Assembly: GCF_018260405.1 (NCBI RefSeq)
Contig: NZ_JAGLBG010000097.1
Span: 1-8,054, forward strand
DNA length: 8,054 bases
Reading direction: 5' to 3'
From: Deinococcus sp.
GTDB taxonomy: Bacteria; Deinococcota; Deinococci; Deinococcales; Deinococcaceae
A program made the position numbers and the translations under genes. The notes beneath the pieces are model-generated. The model had not been told where the DNA came from. It did no database searches and saw nothing but the letters and a program-made list of their open reading frames with translations. Positions 1 to 7,402 of this stretch are shown one piece after another. Numbering within the stretch: position 1 is the first letter of the stretch; each line of letters starts with the position of its first letter.

Positions 1-1446
1 CAGTTGCTTGAGGTAACGCAGCATGGCGTGCTCGCTGTGGTGCGTGTTGAACACTGGGTGCGTCAGGAAGTCGGACGTGCGCTTGAGGTCGGCGGGGACG
101 CCGTCCACCGCTTCGGCGTCCAGCTTTTGCACGTCGGCAGCTTTTCCCGTCACCACTTCGGTGATGTCTGCGAGGTCTTGCACGGTCACGGTTTCGTCCA
201 GGCTGATGCCGACCTTGTCGCCCTGCACACAGAAGTTAATGCCCTTCGCTTCGGCACGGCTCTGGATGTCCTGCCCGCCGTCAAAGGTCAGCGTGTCGAA
301 GAAGGTTTCATTCGTCTTGAGTCCGGCGTCATTCAGCGCCTTCGCCAGAATCCCCGTCAGCCTATGCACTCTTTCGGCAATGGTCTTAATCCCTTCTGGC
401 CCGTGGTAGACGGCATAGGCGGCGGCCATATTTGCCAGCAGCGCCTGCGCGGTGCAGATGTTGGAGGTGGCCTTCTCGCGGCGGATGTGCTGCTCGCGGG
501 TTTGCATCGCCATGCGCAGGGCGGTGCGGCCCCTTACGTCCTTGCTCACGCCAATGACGCGCCCAGGCATGGAGCGCTCGAAGCCCTTCTGGCAGGCCAG
601 GAACGCCGCGTGTGGCCCGCCAAACCCGACAGGTACGCCGAAACGCTGGGCGCTGCCGACAACGATATCTGCTCCCTGTTCGCCGGGAGGAGTCAGCAGG
701 GCGCAGGCCAGCAGGTCGGTGGCGACAATCAGCGCCGCGCCGCCCGCGTGGGCCTTGTCGGCAATGGGCTTTAGGTTCAGCAGTTCGCCGTGCGTGCCGG
801 GATACTGCACCAGCACGCCGAAAGCCTCAGCCGGGACATGGTCCGCGTGGCCCGTCTGCACCTCAAAGCCAAAGTACTGGGCGCGGGTCTGCACCACGTC
901 CAGCGTCTGCGGGTGAACGTTGTCGGCCACAAAGAACACGTTGCTCTTGCTCTTGCTGCTGCGCTTGGCCAGGGTCATCGCTTCGGCAGCGGCGGTGGCC
1001 TCGTCCAGCAGGCTGGCGTTGCTGATGGGCATTCCGGTCATGTCCTGCACGGTCTGCTGAAAATTAAGCAGCATTTCCAGTCGGCCCTGCGAAATCTCGG
1101 CCTGATAAGGCGTGTAGGCGGTGTACCAGCCAGGGTTTTCCAGCATGTTGCGCAAAACTACACCAGGAACGTGCGTGCCGTAGTACCCCATGCCGATATA
1201 ACTGCGGAACACCTTGTTTTTCTGGGCCACGGCCTTCAGGTCGGCCAATGCCTGCGCTTCGGTCACGGCGTCGCCCGTCGTCAGGGCGTCGTTAAACTGA
1301 ATGGCGTCTGGGAGGGTAGTTCTAGACAGTTCTTCCAGGCTGGACACGCCTAGGGCCTTGAGCATTTCAGCCTGTTCCGCCTCGCTCGGCCCAATATGGC
1401 GGCGGGTAAAATCGGTGGTCTGGAGAAGGTCGGCAAGAGGTTTCAT
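1..1446 (-). CDS. gcvP: Glycine dehydrogenase (aminomethyl-transferring), P protein, N-terminal part
   Basis: This is the P protein of the glycine cleavage system, a cytoplasmic PLP enzyme that decarboxylates glycine and passes the aminomethyl group to the lipoyl arm of GcvH. The frame is open without a stop from the ATG at 1446 to the window edge, giving 482 codons, about half of a typical ~950-residue GcvP. Seen: an N-terminal DFTRRHIGPSEAEQ block near residues 12-25; YIGMGYYGTHVPGVVLRNML from residue 83; NVFFVADNVHPQTLDVVQTR from about 169; TSNICTAQALLANMAA from 327; and HPVFNTHHSEHAMLRYLK near 463-480. All are hallmark GcvP segments. The PLP-binding lysine lies in the missing C-terminal half. 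The gene starts 53 bp after the jetD stop on the same strand. No gcvT or gcvH precedes it in the window, although these often do in glycine cleavage operons. No clear Shine-Dalgarno is present, so a short or leaderless start is possible. Confidence 0.97.
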   Translation of the reverse strand, partial: MKPLADLLQTTDFTRRHIGPSEAEQAEMLKALGVSSLEELSRTTLPDAIQFNDALTTGDAVTEAQALADLKAVAQKNKVFRSYIGMGYYGTHVPGVVLRNMLENPGWYTAYTPYQAEISQGRLEMLLNFQQTVQDMTGMPISNASLLDEATAAAEAMTLAKRSSKSKSNVFFVADNVHPQTLDVVQTRAQYFGFEVQTGHADHVPAEAFGVLVQYPGTHGELLNLKPIADKAHAGGAALIVATDLLACALLTPPGEQGADIVVGSAQRFGVPVGFGGPHAAFLACQKGFERSMPGRVIGVSKDVRGRTALRMAMQTREQHIRREKATSNICTAQALLANMAAAYAVYHGPEGIKTIAERVHRLTGILAKALNDAGLKTNETFFDTLTFDGGQDIQSRAEAKGINFCVQGDKVGISLDETVTVQDLADITEVVTGKAADVQKLDAEAVDGVPADLKRTSDFLTHPVFNTHHSEHAMLRYLKQL

Positions 1447-1456
1447 AGAATAATCC

Positions 1457-1485
1457 CAGCGTAGGGCCAGTTCTGCCAAACTCAA
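1457..1485 (-). promoter_or_regulatory. Possible promoter for gcvP
   Basis: In the 53-bp gap between jetD and gcvP, the minus strand reads TTGAGT (1485-1480), then 16 bases, then TACGCT (1463-1458), which fits TTGACA and the TANNNT form of the -10 box. Transcription would start near 1451, leaving a leader of only about five bases before the ATG at 1446. This agrees with the lack of a strong ribosome binding site there. The match is modest and rests on eye inspection. It would let gcvP be expressed independently of the defence operon. Confidence 0.3.
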
Positions 1486-1499
1486 AACGTAGGGGTTGG

Positions 1500-2627
1500 T
1501 TATCCGGGACACTCGGCCAAATCGGCCAGCAGTTCAGGCAGCAGGTTTTCCTGATGTGCGCCCACGCCGCCCGCCTTCATGGCCGCAAGCAGTTCGGGGA
1601 AGTCAGTGAAACCCGCCAGCGCCCCATTCAGCGCCACCTTTCCCCGTGTGCAGGCCAGCGCATAAGCCTGGGCGTCCATACGCCACGGTTGCCAGTGGAG
1701 GGCAATACTGCGCCGCAAAAAAGAGGCAATACGTAGCCCGCCCACGTCCAGGTCGCAGCTTAAAAAGGCCGTGGTGCTCAGAGGCAAGCGCCGCAGCAGT
1801 TCGGTGGTCGCCGCGCCGGGTTGCCCGCTGGTGCAGATCAGGGGAGCCTGTGGGTGGGCCGCGTGCAGGGCCTCAAAGACGCTGGGGTTTTCCAGCACCC
1901 AAACGCGGTTGGTGGGCGCATACAGTCCCGTCAATTGTTGCACCTCGCGCAGCGGCAGCGCCAGCGTATGCCCCGCCGCGCCCGTCAGCCAGTCGGGGCC
2001 ACACAGGTTGGCGCACAGGGCTACGCTGCTTACGCCGTCGCGCTCCGGTCGGGGAACACCCAGGCGATCGGCAGCGGCGCGAAAGACTTTTCCTGCCAAT
2101 TGGTCATCGTCTAGCGCGTGAGCATTGCCGGTGACTCTGGCGGCCAGCAGGGGAAAGCTGAGCGTTTCGGCGCGGGCCAGGGCCAGGGCTGCCGCGACGG
2201 TTTGCACGGTCAGGGCTACTTCTGACCCACCTTTGATGGCCTTTTGTAGCAGGTTCGCGCCGCCCTCGCCTCCGCGCAAAACCTCGCGCCAGCCCGTGTC
2301 ACTTACCTGTTCCAGCACGGCAATCCACGCGGTAGCAAAAGCCTCGCGCTCCTGCCGCTGCACGCGGATGGGGCCGCCGTTCAGTTCGGTCAGGAGTTCG
2401 GGCAGGCTGACCCCGTGGCTGCTGCGGCGCAAAGCCTCGTCTAGCACAGCCAAATCCAGCGGCGGGCCAGCCTTGCCCCCGGTCAGGCGCGACAGGGCTT
2501 CCCAGTCGGCAGGGGTCAGGGCGGGGCGGCTGCGGCCCAGTTCACCGGTGCGTTTATAGCGTTCCAGCGCGGCTTCCAGCACCGGGCGCAGGCCATGCGC
2601 GGCAAGAGCGGCGAGGGCCGTTTTCAA
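1500..2627 (-). CDS. jetD: Wadjet type II nuclease subunit JetD (TIGR02679/DUF2399-like, TOPRIM)
   Basis: JetD is the TOPRIM-fold nuclease subunit of Wadjet; it cleaves circular DNA engaged by the JetABC SMC complex. I choose the TTG at 2627, giving 375 residues: it overlaps the upstream TGA as TTGA, a common coupled arrangement, and family-like sequence (HGLRPVLEAALERY) begins just after it. A GTG at 2678 (392 residues) is possible but lacks a Shine-Dalgarno, and its extra residues are only the shifted reading of the upstream zinc motif. In TTG numbering, the TOPRIM glutamate is in VLENPSVFEA (E246), followed by PLICTSGQPGAA, then the metal-binding DxD in CDLDVGGLRIA (D292, D294), PWRMDAQAY, and a C-terminal HQENLLPELL (E360). 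Family members as I recall them more often read DFDW at the DxD; both acidic residues are kept here, so the enzyme looks intact. It is last in the jet operon. Family and subtype come from remembered motifs. Confidence 0.85.
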   Translation of the reverse strand: MKTALAALAAHGLRPVLEAALERYKRTGELGRSRPALTPADWEALSRLTGGKAGPPLDLAVLDEALRRSSHGVSLPELLTELNGGPIRVQRQEREAFATAWIAVLEQVSDTGWREVLRGGEGGANLLQKAIKGGSEVALTVQTVAAALALARAETLSFPLLAARVTGNAHALDDDQLAGKVFRAAADRLGVPRPERDGVSSVALCANLCGPDWLTGAAGHTLALPLREVQQLTGLYAPTNRVWVLENPSVFEALHAAHPQAPLICTSGQPGAATTELLRRLPLSTTAFLSCDLDVGGLRIASFLRRSIALHWQPWRMDAQAYALACTRGKVALNGALAGFTDFPELLAAMKAGGVGAHQENLLPELLADLAECPG

Positions 2628-3421
2628 GCGGTCTGAACTGCCCCGCAACACTTCTTGTACTTTTTGCCGCTGCCACACGGACAGGGCGCATTGGGCAGGA
2701 TTTTCTTGCCCTCGCGGCGGATAGTCGGGCGGCCAGTCTGGGGAACGCTCATAATCAGTTGTTGCAAGGCCCCACTGCCGCCGAGTCTCAGAACGTCGGT
2801 GTCATCTGTTTCGGGTAACCCCTCGCGGTAAGCCTGCCGGAGCGCGGCGACAAACGCGGCCTGCATGGCCGCCAGTTCCGACAGGCTCCTGCGCCGCAGG
2901 TCGGCGGCCAGGTCACGCCGCAGGTTGGGGCCGATGGTAAGGGCCAACATATCGGCCTCGGCCACCGTGTCGCTGAGGGCCATGCAGTGAAGGGCCACCG
3001 TTGCCGCCTCCTGCCGCGAACTCTTGAGCAGGGCCATCAGGTCGGCGGGCCGCTTCCCCAGGGCTTTCGCCAGCCCCCTGACCCAGCGGATAAAGTCGTC
3101 GGGCTGCTCAAAGGGGTGGAACTGGCCTGAGATTTCTTGCTTCAGATGCGCCAGCAGTGAATCTGATGGCTTGCTTCCGGGGCTGTCATTTCCGGGGCTG
3201 TCACTTTCGGGGCTGGCCTTTTCGGGGCTGGCACTTACAAGGCTAGCGAAGACGGCTTCCGGCGAGACGGCTCCCTGCGCGACCTTCAGGCCGGTGGCGT
3301 AGCCGTCCAGTTCGTGAAGCGATAGGGTGACGCCCATTGACCGCAGACTCTCGCCCAGTTCGCTAGAGCGTTCAGGCTCTAATTTCAGTGGCTGATTTGT
3401 GGTTGCACGCTGTAAAAACAT
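2624..3421 (-). CDS. SEC-C motif protein of unknown function inside the Wadjet operon
   Basis: I do not recognise this 265-residue protein as a named family beyond its C-terminal zinc motif. That motif is CPCGSGKKYKKCCG at residues 247-260, with likely ligands C247, C249, C258 and C259, as at the end of SecA and in YecA-like proteins. SEC-C motifs bind zinc and often mediate contact with other proteins. The rest is probably cytoplasmic, with no signal peptide or membrane segment. Residues 1-60 form a small N-terminal part, 64-88 a Ser/Pro/Asp/Glu-rich linker of five-residue repeats, and 90-205 a mostly helical region rich in Ala, Leu and Arg. The ATG directly follows the jetC stop (TAGATG), with GGAGG five bases upstream, so the start is firm. 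Its end overlaps the probable jetD start by 4 bases. This tight coupling implies production in step with JetC and JetD; a role as an accessory Wadjet subunit or regulator is inference. It is not SecA: no helicase domains are present. Confidence 0.88.
   Translation of the reverse strand: MFLQRATTNQPLKLEPERSSELGESLRSMGVTLSLHELDGYATGLKVAQGAVSPEAVFASLVSASPEKASPESDSPGNDSPGSKPSDSLLAHLKQEISGQFHPFEQPDDFIRWVRGLAKALGKRPADLMALLKSSRQEAATVALHCMALSDTVAEADMLALTIGPNLRRDLAADLRRRSLSELAAMQAAFVAALRQAYREGLPETDDTDVLRLGGSGALQQLIMSVPQTGRPTIRREGKKILPNAPCPCGSGKKYKKCCGAVQTA
3173..3249 (-). repeat. 15-bp in-frame tandem repeat (Ser/Pro linker)
   Basis: On the plus strand, four consecutive 15-bp units read TTCCGGGGCTGTCAT (3175-3189), TTCCGGGGCTGTCAC (3190-3204), TTTCGGGGCTGGCCT (3205-3219) and TTTCGGGGCTGGCAC (3220-3234). 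A degenerate fifth, TTACAAGGCTAGCGA, occupies 3235-3249. On the coding strand the four good units encode the pentapeptides ASPEK, ASPES, DSPGN and DSPGS (residues 64-83 of the SEC-C protein). Because the unit is a multiple of three, gain or loss of copies would alter linker length without breaking the frame. The pairwise similarity of neighbouring units suggests recent duplication. Confidence 0.85.
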
Positions 3422-6400
3422 CTATTCCTCCATTCCAAATTTACGGCCCTCATGCGCCGTTTTGCCGTCCCAGACATACGCTAGGCTGCCCACGCTGCTG
3501 CCCTGCGGCGTCGCCACCCGAATCAGTTGGTAGGTTGCGGCGGCGCTCAGCTGCGGCGAGAGGTCGATCCGGCGCTCGCTGGTGGCAATCCACGACAGCG
3601 CCAGCTCGTCCATGATGCGGTACAGCGCCCCGATATTCGCCAAATCCATGCCCGCGAAGGCTTCGTCCAGCCCAATCAGGCGCGGTGTTCGCGGCCCCAG
3701 CTGGTCAAACCGGGCCGCCAGCGCCGCGAACAAAAAGGTGTATAGCACGGCGCTGCGTTCGCCGCCGCTGCGCTGGGCAAAGGTGCGGTCGGTGATTTCG
3801 CGCCTGCCGCTGGGCGTGACGCTCAGGAAGGTAAAGTGCAGCCACTCGCGGTAATCCAGCGTGCGCTCCAGCGACTGCGCGAAGGACTGCTCGGGATTGG
3901 GCCGCGCCTGGAGGGTGTGAACGATGCTACGCACCTCGTCGCGCACCGCCTGCCACCAGCTTTCGGGTTGATGGGCGGGGTCTATCCGGGCATCAATCAG
4001 TGCCGACAGAGCACCGGACTCACTGTTTTCTGCGGCCTGCACGCGGCTTTGCAGGTCAAGGCGCTCGTCGTGAAAGTGCAGGTCTTCCAGCGTGCGGCGG
4101 ATATTCTTGACCCACGCCTGCGCCTGACGCTGCTTGCTGTCCAGTTCCTCCACCAGTTCCCGAATCAGTTCGTTGTGGAACACCTGCGCTTCCTCGTCGG
4201 TGAGCAGCTGGCGGGCGGCGTCCAGCTCAACTTCCAGGTGCGCCAGCAGCGCGTCAGGGGTGGCCTGTTCGCCCTGCAAGTGAAAGCGCGGGCCAGCCGG
4301 GGCAAAGTGCGGGTGGTAACTTTCGGGCGCTTCCAGCTGTGGGCGGGCGCGGTCAAAAGTGTCGCGCAGGGCGTACTCGGCGGCTTTCACGTCGCTCTCA
4401 CTGGCGCTGACAGACAAGTCGGGCGCGGCTTCTTCCGAGAGGCGCGGGTGGGCAGCGCGGGCGGCTTGTAAGGTGCTGACCGCCGTCTCCAGGGCGGCCT
4501 GAGCGTCGGCAGCAACGGTCAGCAGGCTGGGGAGGCGCTCGGTCACAAAGCGCAGCCGCTCCTGCGCTGCGGTCAGCCCACGCACCAGCTCGCGTCCGGC
4601 GCGTTCCAGTTCGCGGTCACTCTGGCGCAGTTCGTTCAGGCGGGCGCGGAGCTTGGCGGCGTCGGGCGCGTCCAGCTCGGAGCGCAGCCGCACCAGCTGC
4701 GCGGCCAGGGCGTCGCGGGCGGCCTCCTGGGTGTGGCGCTCGGCTTCCAGGTCGGCGGTGGCCTGGGCGTGTTCAGCCAGCTGCTCGGTCAGGGTCTCAA
4801 TGTCCTGCGCGGCGCGGGCCAGCCGTTCGCGCAGCGTGCCGACCTGTCTCCACTCGCTCTGCGCGGCGCGGTGGTCGCTGTGCGCGGCGTTCAGGCTCGC
4901 TCGGCTGGCGGCGTCGGGAAGGTCAAGCGGCGCAAAAGCCGTTGCCAGCGCGTCGGCGGCTCCTTTGGCCCGCGTCTGAGCTTCGCGCAGGTCGTCCAGC
5001 GCGGCCTCATGGGCCTCCGAACGCAAAGAAAGGGTCTGCCGGGCCTCGTCGCGCTCACGGGCGGCGGCGCGGCGCACTCTGGACAGTTCGGGCGCGTCAC
5101 GCAAAAAGGCCACGTCGCTGTCCAGCTGCGCCAATTGCGCGTTCAGCCCGCTCAGAACGCCCTGCGCCGTGTCCAGACTGTCGGCCACCACTTCCATCCC
5201 CTCGGCGAACAGCGCCAGTTGCCGTTGCCGCTCGGTTTCGCGCGCCGCCGCCCCCAGGTAGCGCACGCCTTGGTCGGTAGCCGAGCCAGTCAGCAGGCCG
5301 TTTTGCCAGTGGCTGGCATTAAAGCTGGCGGGGCTGGAGGAAGCAGGGTCGCTGGAGATGCCCGCCAGCAACGCGGCCACCTCGGCGGGGGCATCGTCTT
5401 CGGGTTCCAGCAGCGCCGCGAGGTTGCCTTTGACTTTTTTGGCGGGCACCAGGAGGGCGTCGGACAGTCCCTCTTTGGCCAGAATCCCCAGCGCCTGAGC
5501 CTGCTGAGCTTCCGGCACCACCAGCGCGGTCAGCAGCCCGGACGCCAGCAGGCCGCCTTCAATGCCGCCCAACTCTGCCGCCCCCATTTCTGGTGCGCTG
5601 CCACGCGGTTTAACTAGCGTATAAAAGGGCCGCGCCGCGATTCCGGCGCGCGCTAGTGCAGCCAGGGCCAGGGCGCGGGCGGCGGGCAGCGGCGGTATGG
5701 CCCCGGCCTGAGCGTGCAACGCGTCGGTGCGGGCTTGCAGGTCAGCCTGCTCGGCTTGCAGGTCGCGCACGCGGTCACGGGCCTCGGCCTGGGTACCGCG
5801 CAACTCGGTCAATCTGAGCGCCGCAAGTTCGGCCAGCGCGGGCCACGCCTCGCCGGGTTCCACCGCCGTTTCCAGAGTCAGGCGGTAGGCGCTCAGGGCG
5901 TCTTCTGGAACATCCAGCGCCCCGGCGCGGGCCAGCAGTTCGGCGGCAGTGTCGGTCAGCACGGTTTCTAACGCGGCAGTTTTTTCCTCTAGGCTCAGGC
6001 GGGCGGCCTCGGCGCGTTCGCCAGCATGGGCGGCGGCGGTCTGACGCTCGGTGAGGCGTTCGGTGTCGCGTTCGTAGACCTTCAGGGCGGCCTCGGCCCT
6101 ATCCAGGGCGGCGGCGCGGGCCTCCAGACTGCTTTCGTCCTGCCACCAGTTGCGGGCGTTCAGGGCGTTTTGCGCGGCGTTGAGGGCCTGGGCATCGGCC
6201 TCGCGGGCGGCGTAGACTTCGGCGCGGCGTGCCCCGGTGCGTTCCTCACGGGCTTTCTCGGTGCGGATGCGGGCGCGGTTCTGCTCCAGCGTGTTCCGCA
6301 CATTATTCAGCTCACGTTCTTTCTGGCCCAGAATATTTTCCTGACCACCAATCTGAGCTTCTACCGTATCCAGCTCTACCCGCAGCGTCTGGGCCACGCG

Positions 6401-7402
6401 GCTGCGCTCCTGCTCCTGGGCCTGCAACCCGGCCAGCGTTTGGCCCAGCGTGGTTTCCTCGCTTTGGGTCGCCAAAAGTTCGCTCTGGGCAGCGTCAAAT
6501 CGGCCCTGCGCGGCGGCCCGGCGTCCAGCTTCAAACCGCGCTCTGGTCAGCGCGGCCGTGAAGTTGGCCTGCGCCACGCTGCGGGCCGCCTCGGTCTGGG
6601 TGTCCAGCAGTTGCAGGCGCTGGGCGTGGCGGTCGAGGCGTTCGATGCCCTCGGCGAGTTTGGCCGTCACCCCCGCTGACACCGGCGGCAGCGAACGCCG
6701 CAGCAGCTCGGCAATCTGGGCGGGCCGCACCTCGCGCCCCAGTTTGCTACCGCGAATGGTCAGCAGCAAGTCCAGCGTGTCCTGAAAATCGCGCTCGGAC
6801 GCGCCGTAAATCCGCCGCCGCACCACATTGGCATATTCGCCCTGCCCAGAAGCGAATTCGCCACCACTGCTCCCGTTGGTGCCCTCCCAGCGCGTGACTT
6901 TTTCGCGCAGCGCCCGCTCGGTTAGCGGCTGGCCATCCTCGACCAGATCCAGGCCGCCCCCGATCATCACTCGCCCATCCAGCCAAAACCCCCATTTGCC
7001 GATGTTGGCGCTGCCCTCCGTGGCGCTCAGGCCCAGGCCAATCGTCTGATACTCGCCCTCTGGCGTGCGAAATTCCAGCGCCAGATACGAGCGCCGCCCG
7101 CGTTCTTGAAACCCGGCGTCGGGGCCGCCCAGCAGGTAGTAGCGCAACTGCCGCCGCGTACCGCCGAAGGGGTCAAGGCGGGCCGGGCTGGAATCGCCGT
7201 CCAGCAGCATGGTGATCGCCGCCGTGAGTGCCGTGGACTTGCCGGAGCCGTTATGCCCGGTCAAGAAGAGCCGCCCCTGCACGAAATGAAAAATCTGAAT
7301 GGGATACAGCCAGTAATTGACCAGAATCAGGCGCGAGGGCGTGAGGCAGCTAATGGGCCGCGCAAGGACAGATTGCACGTCCTCAACGGAAAAAAGCGTC
7401 AT
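3422..7402 (-). CDS. jetC: Wadjet type II SMC-like ATPase JetC (TIGR02680-like, MukB-related)
   Basis: JetC is the SMC/MukB-like motor of Wadjet, which with JetA and JetB forms an ATP-driven loop-extruding complex that senses small circular DNA. The 1326 residues fit the TIGR02680 family as I recall it (about 1350). Seen: Walker A GHNGSGKST at residues 49-57, followed by MLLDGDSSPARLDPFGG, characteristic of the family; a long Ala/Glu/Arg/Gln-rich coiled coil around 270-580; a globular hinge-like insert about 590-720 (PFYTLVKPRG to YLGAAARETERQRQ); a returning coiled coil about 720-1090; signature RSGGERS at 1211-1217; and Walker B RLIGLDEAFAGMD with D1246 and E1247. All ATPase motifs are intact. 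The ATG at 7402 is the only plausible start: a TAG lies in frame at 7438-7436 with no ATG, GTG or TTG between. No Shine-Dalgarno precedes it, but a TATTAT box does. RecN, SbcC and Rad50 are unlikely because the DPFGG and hinge segments and the Jet neighbours fit TIGR02680. Confidence 0.9.
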   Translation of the reverse strand: MTLFSVEDVQSVLARPISCLTPSRLILVNYWLYPIQIFHFVQGRLFLTGHNGSGKSTALTAAITMLLDGDSSPARLDPFGGTRRQLRYYLLGGPDAGFQERGRRSYLALEFRTPEGEYQTIGLGLSATEGSANIGKWGFWLDGRVMIGGGLDLVEDGQPLTERALREKVTRWEGTNGSSGGEFASGQGEYANVVRRRIYGASERDFQDTLDLLLTIRGSKLGREVRPAQIAELLRRSLPPVSAGVTAKLAEGIERLDRHAQRLQLLDTQTEAARSVAQANFTAALTRARFEAGRRAAAQGRFDAAQSELLATQSEETTLGQTLAGLQAQEQERSRVAQTLRVELDTVEAQIGGQENILGQKERELNNVRNTLEQNRARIRTEKAREERTGARRAEVYAAREADAQALNAAQNALNARNWWQDESSLEARAAALDRAEAALKVYERDTERLTERQTAAAHAGERAEAARLSLEEKTAALETVLTDTAAELLARAGALDVPEDALSAYRLTLETAVEPGEAWPALAELAALRLTELRGTQAEARDRVRDLQAEQADLQARTDALHAQAGAIPPLPAARALALAALARAGIAARPFYTLVKPRGSAPEMGAAELGGIEGGLLASGLLTALVVPEAQQAQALGILAKEGLSDALLVPAKKVKGNLAALLEPEDDAPAEVAALLAGISSDPASSSPASFNASHWQNGLLTGSATDQGVRYLGAAARETERQRQLALFAEGMEVVADSLDTAQGVLSGLNAQLAQLDSDVAFLRDAPELSRVRRAAARERDEARQTLSLRSEAHEAALDDLREAQTRAKGAADALATAFAPLDLPDAASRASLNAAHSDHRAAQSEWRQVGTLRERLARAAQDIETLTEQLAEHAQATADLEAERHTQEAARDALAAQLVRLRSELDAPDAAKLRARLNELRQSDRELERAGRELVRGLTAAQERLRFVTERLPSLLTVAADAQAALETAVSTLQAARAAHPRLSEEAAPDLSVSASESDVKAAEYALRDTFDRARPQLEAPESYHPHFAPAGPRFHLQGEQATPDALLAHLEVELDAARQLLTDEEAQVFHNELIRELVEELDSKQRQAQAWVKNIRRTLEDLHFHDERLDLQSRVQAAENSESGALSALIDARIDPAHQPESWWQAVRDEVRSIVHTLQARPNPEQSFAQSLERTLDYREWLHFTFLSVTPSGRREITDRTFAQRSGGERSAVLYTFLFAALAARFDQLGPRTPRLIGLDEAFAGMDLANIGALYRIMDELALSWIATSERRIDLSPQLSAAATYQLIRVATPQGSSVGSLAYVWDGKTAHEGRKFGMEE
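3427..3431 (-). promoter_or_regulatory. Ribosome binding site of the SEC-C gene, within the jetC end
   Basis: The minus strand reads GGAGG, then AATAG, then ATG. The Shine-Dalgarno core thus lies five bases before the start at 3421 and inside the last sense codons of jetC (Met-Glu-Glu-stop). It fixes the SEC-C start and indicates that the gene is translated efficiently right after jetC. It is the strongest ribosome binding site seen at any gene start in the window. Confidence 0.8.

Noticed and set aside
4..774. Long plus-strand open frame of 256 codons
   Set aside because: It is exactly antisense to gcvP codons, which show clear GcvP motifs; the frame is a shadow of high-GC codon use.
939..962. 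Short CTTGCT repeat in gcvP
   Set aside because: It encodes a Lys-Ser alternation (SSKSKSN) of a kind seen in GcvP proteins and is too short to be a meaningful repeat.
2624..2678. Frameshift joining the SEC-C protein and JetD into one fusion
   Set aside because: The SEC-C protein ends naturally a few residues after its zinc motif, and the stop-start overlap explains the arrangement without an error.
2624..3421. SecA or a SecA fragment, suggested by the SEC-C motif
   Set aside because: No DEAD-motor or preprotein cross-linking sequence is present; only the C-terminal zinc motif is shared.
4733..5617. Plus-strand open frame of 294 codons and several others across 3500-7440
   Set aside because: All lie antisense to jetC, have Gly/Gln/Arg-rich composition without recognisable domains, and jetC has intact ATPase motifs at both ends.
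3422..7402. Housekeeping Smc, RecN or SbcC
   Set aside because: The LLDGDSSPARLDPFGG segment, the hinge-like insert, the tail YQLIRVATPQ with YVWDGK, and the Jet neighbours fit TIGR02680 better.
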